Shown here piece after piece: positions 62,381 to 64,000 of a stretch of 64,000 nt of DNA. The position numbers were made by a program, and so were the translations under genes. The stretch is taken from positions 411,895-475,894 of the forward strand of contig NZ_JAGIOR010000003.1 of NCBI RefSeq assembly GCF_017876795.1, read 5' to 3'. Origin of the DNA: Rhizobium leguminosarum. Its GTDB lineage: Bacteria > Pseudomonadota > Alphaproteobacteria > Rhizobiales > Rhizobiaceae. The notes beneath the pieces were generated by a model. That model ran no database searches and had not been told where the DNA came from. It saw nothing but the letters and a program-made list of their open reading frames with translations. Numbering within the stretch: the stretch's first letter is position 1; each line of letters starts with the position of its first letter.

Positions 62381-63358
62381 TCAAAACCGATGCTCCGCTC
62401 CCTCGACCGGATTTGCCCAGACCGTCATGCCGGGTGCAAACTGCGTCTCGCCTTCGGCGCGCACGACCATCTCGCCGAGATCGGCTACGTCGAGGTAGAG
62501 GATCGCGTCGGCGCCGAGCCTTTCGATGTGGCGGATTATGCCCTGCCACTGTCCGGCATCCGCCGACAGCCTGATATGCTCCGGCCTTATGCCATAGGTC
62601 GTGCAGTCCAATCGCCGCGCCGTCTCGCCGCCATAGAGGTTCATCTTCGGGCTGCCGATGAAACCGGCGACGAAGGGTGTCGCCGGATTGCGGTAGAGCT
62701 CCATCGGGCTGCCGATCTGCTCGACCGCCCCGCCATTCAGGACGACGATCTTGTCGGCCATCGTCATGGCTTCGACCTGGTCGTGGGTGACGTAGATCAT
62801 CGTCGATTTGAGCCGGGCGTGGAGATCGGCGATCTCAAGGCGCATCTGGGCTCTGAGCGACGCGTCGAGATTGGAGAGCGGCTCATCGAACAGGAAGACC
62901 TTGGGATCGCGGACGATCGCCCGGCCGATGGCAACACGTTGCCGTTGGCCGCCCGAAAGCGCTTTCGGCTTTCTCTGCAGCAGATGGGTGAGTTGCAGCG
63001 TTTCGGCGGCGGCCGCCACCTTGGCGGCGATTTCCGCCTTCGGGCGGCGGGCAAGCGAAAGGCCGAAACCGATATTCTCGGCAACCGTCATATGCGGGTA
63101 GAGCGCATAGCTCTGGAACACCATGGCGATGCCGCGCTCGGAGGGCTCGGCATAGGTCACGTCCTTGCCGCCGATGGTCAGCGTGCCCGATGTGGATTCC
63201 TCCAGGCCGGCGATGATCCGCAGCAACGTCGACTTTCCGCATCCCGACGGGCCGACGAAAACGACGAACTCGCCGGAGGCAACTTCCAGATCGATCCCCT
63301 TGATGACCTCAAGGGCGCCGAAGCTCTTGCGAACTTGCTTGAGAGTGAGTTCGGCCAT
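62381..63358 (-). CDS. Sugar ABC transporter ATP-binding protein
   Basis: 325-residue MalK/UgpC-type ATPase. Walker [10 protein letters not shown] is near residue 37, the signature [16 protein letters not shown] and Walker [13 protein letters not shown] are intact, and a short TOBE region ends the protein ([15 protein letters not shown]). It is shorter than the 350-380 residues usual for UgpC but similar in build to ThuK. It is downstream of the permease gene that enters from the right edge. Confidence 0.9.
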   Translation of the reverse strand: MAELTLKQVRKSFGALEVIKGIDLEVASGEFVVFVGPSGCGKSTLLRIIAGLEESTSGTLTIGGKDVTYAEPSERGIAMVFQSYALYPHMTVAENIGFGLSLARRPKAEIAAKVAAAAETLQLTHLLQRKPKALSGGQRQRVAIGRAIVRDPKVFLFDEPLSNLDASLRAQMRLEIADLHARLKSTMIYVTHDQVEAMTMADKIVVLNGGAVEQIGSPMELYRNPATPFVAGFIGSPKMNLYGGETARRLDCTTYGIRPEHIRLSADAGQWQGIIRHIERLGADAILYLDVADLGEMVVRAEGETQFAPGMTVWANPVEGAEHRF

Positions 63359-63362
63359 TCTG

Positions 63363-64000
63363 CTACCCTTTCACCGCGCCGGCTGTCATGCCCGCGACGA
63401 TCTGCCGATTGAAGAAGATGAAGACGATCAGCGGCGGGATCGTCACCAGGAGGATATTCATGAAAAGGAGATTGTATTGGCTCGTATACATGCTCTGAAA
63501 ATTATAGAGCGTCAGCTGCACCGTCACGTTCTCCTTGCCGGGAAGGTAATAGAGCGGGTTGGTGAAATCGTTGAAAATCGCGATCGACTGCACGACGATG
63601 TTGGTGACGGTCACCGGCTTCAGCAGTGGCAGGATCACCCTGAAGAAAATCTGCCGGGGTTTGGCGCCGTCGATCAGTGCTGCCTCATCGAGGTCGCGCG
63701 GAATGGTTGAGATGAATGAGCGATAGAGCAATGTCGAGAAAGAGAGATTATAGGCGACCTGGATCAGGATCATCCCGGTCATGGTCTTGAAGAGACCGAT
63801 CTCCTGCAACAGGCCGATGGTCGGCACGACGGCCGGCGGCATCATCAAACCCATGAAAAGGGCAACGGATGCCACTCTGTTCCAGGCGGTCTTGCGGCGC
63901 TGCATGATATAGCCGACCATCGCCGACAGCAGGATAAGGATGGTGACGGAGACGACGGTGATCAGCGTGGAATTGAAATAGGCAAGCACGAGCTGGTAAT
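63363..64000 (-). CDS. Carbohydrate ABC transporter permease (partial, 5' end beyond window)
   Basis: At least 212 C-terminal residues of a MalG-type permease. Membrane segments such as [19 protein letters not shown] and the EAA loop [19 protein letters not shown] are present, and the protein ends GMTAGAVKG, the usual MalG-family ending. The frame stays open to the window edge ([11 protein letters not shown]), so the start lies outside. It precedes the ATPase gene by four bases. Confidence 0.88.
   Translation of the reverse strand, partial: YQLVLAYFNSTLITVVSVTILILLSAMVGYIMQRRKTAWNRVASVALFMGLMMPPAVVPTIGLLQEIGLFKTMTGMILIQVAYNLSFSTLLYRSFISTIPRDLDEAALIDGAKPRQIFFRVILPLLKPVTVTNIVVQSIAIFNDFTNPLYYLPGKENVTVQLTLYNFQSMYTSQYNLLFMNILLVTIPPLIVFIFFNRQIVAGMTAGAVKG

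Noticed and set aside
1..64000. tRNA, rRNA, CRISPR arrays, complete insertion sequences, replication origin or repABC genes
   Set aside because: I read for cloverleaf ends, regular direct repeats, transposase motifs and replication proteins on both strands and found none that I can support.

Overview
The window is GC-rich, tightly packed DNA from a member of the Rhizobiaceae, most likely a Rhizobium of the leguminosarum/etli type. The evidence is the gene content: a thuR-thuEFGKAB trehalose locus, an ehu/eut ectoine locus with an EnuR-type regulator, many ABC uptake systems, DUF4112 and DUF1217 proteins and rhizobial-style small ORFs. No rRNA, tRNA, replication, conjugation or CRISPR genes are seen. 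The density of transport and catabolism genes suits a large secondary replicon or a chromosomal catabolic region; that placement is inference.

Region by region. 1-5.8 kb: the tail of a sugar ABC system followed by six tightly coupled genes (ABC ATPase, Gfo/Idh/MocA oxidoreductase, TIM-barrel isomerase, alpha/beta hydrolase, a divergent ribulose-phosphate-3-epimerase-like protein, ROK kinase); substrate unknown. 5.8-13.3 kb: divergent thuR and thuEFGKAB, which import trehalose and related disaccharides and oxidise them through 3-keto derivatives; two LacI-type operator sites lie between them. 13.4-28.2 kb: use of ectoine and hydroxyectoine, with an aminotransferase, semialdehyde dehydrogenase and AsnC-type regulator on the minus strand and enuR, ehuABCD and eutABCDE on the plus strand. 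28.2-30.1 kb: a chemoreceptor. 30.1-31.7 kb: a gene graveyard with two decayed antitoxin-like genes, a palindromic repeat, and an EF-hand gene and a DUF1217 gene that have both lost their 5' ends at one junction.

31.8-42.2 kb: a sulfur-salvage type locus with three luciferase-like flavin monooxygenases, an M20 deacylase, a GNAT acetyltransferase, a fused permease-ATPase, two paralogous binding proteins, a DsbA/HCCA-isomerase-like protein and an FMN reductase. Its content parallels the Bacillus ytm/cmo and yxe loci for S-alkyl-cysteine salvage. 42.2-44.4 kb: small ORFs, an RBBP9-like hydrolase and a ChaC-like protein. 44.4-47.1 kb: tauABC-type sulfonate uptake, divergent from a FAD/NAD(P)-binding protein. 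A shared TATAGA-type motif precedes three of these sulfur transcription units.

48.7-61.4 kb: a FadR/GntR regulator with three operator-like sites, followed by a long operon (AA_synth family protein, hydrolase, flavin reductase, flavin monooxygenase, aldehyde dehydrogenase, NIPSNAP protein, Pot-type ABC transporter, succinate-semialdehyde-dehydrogenase-like enzyme, PhnD-like protein). This looks like an uncharacterised oxidative route for a nitrogen compound. 61.4-62.4 kb: a GMC oxidoreductase remnant next to a ParD/ParE-type toxin-antitoxin pair. 62.4-64 kb: another sugar ABC system that runs off the end of the window.
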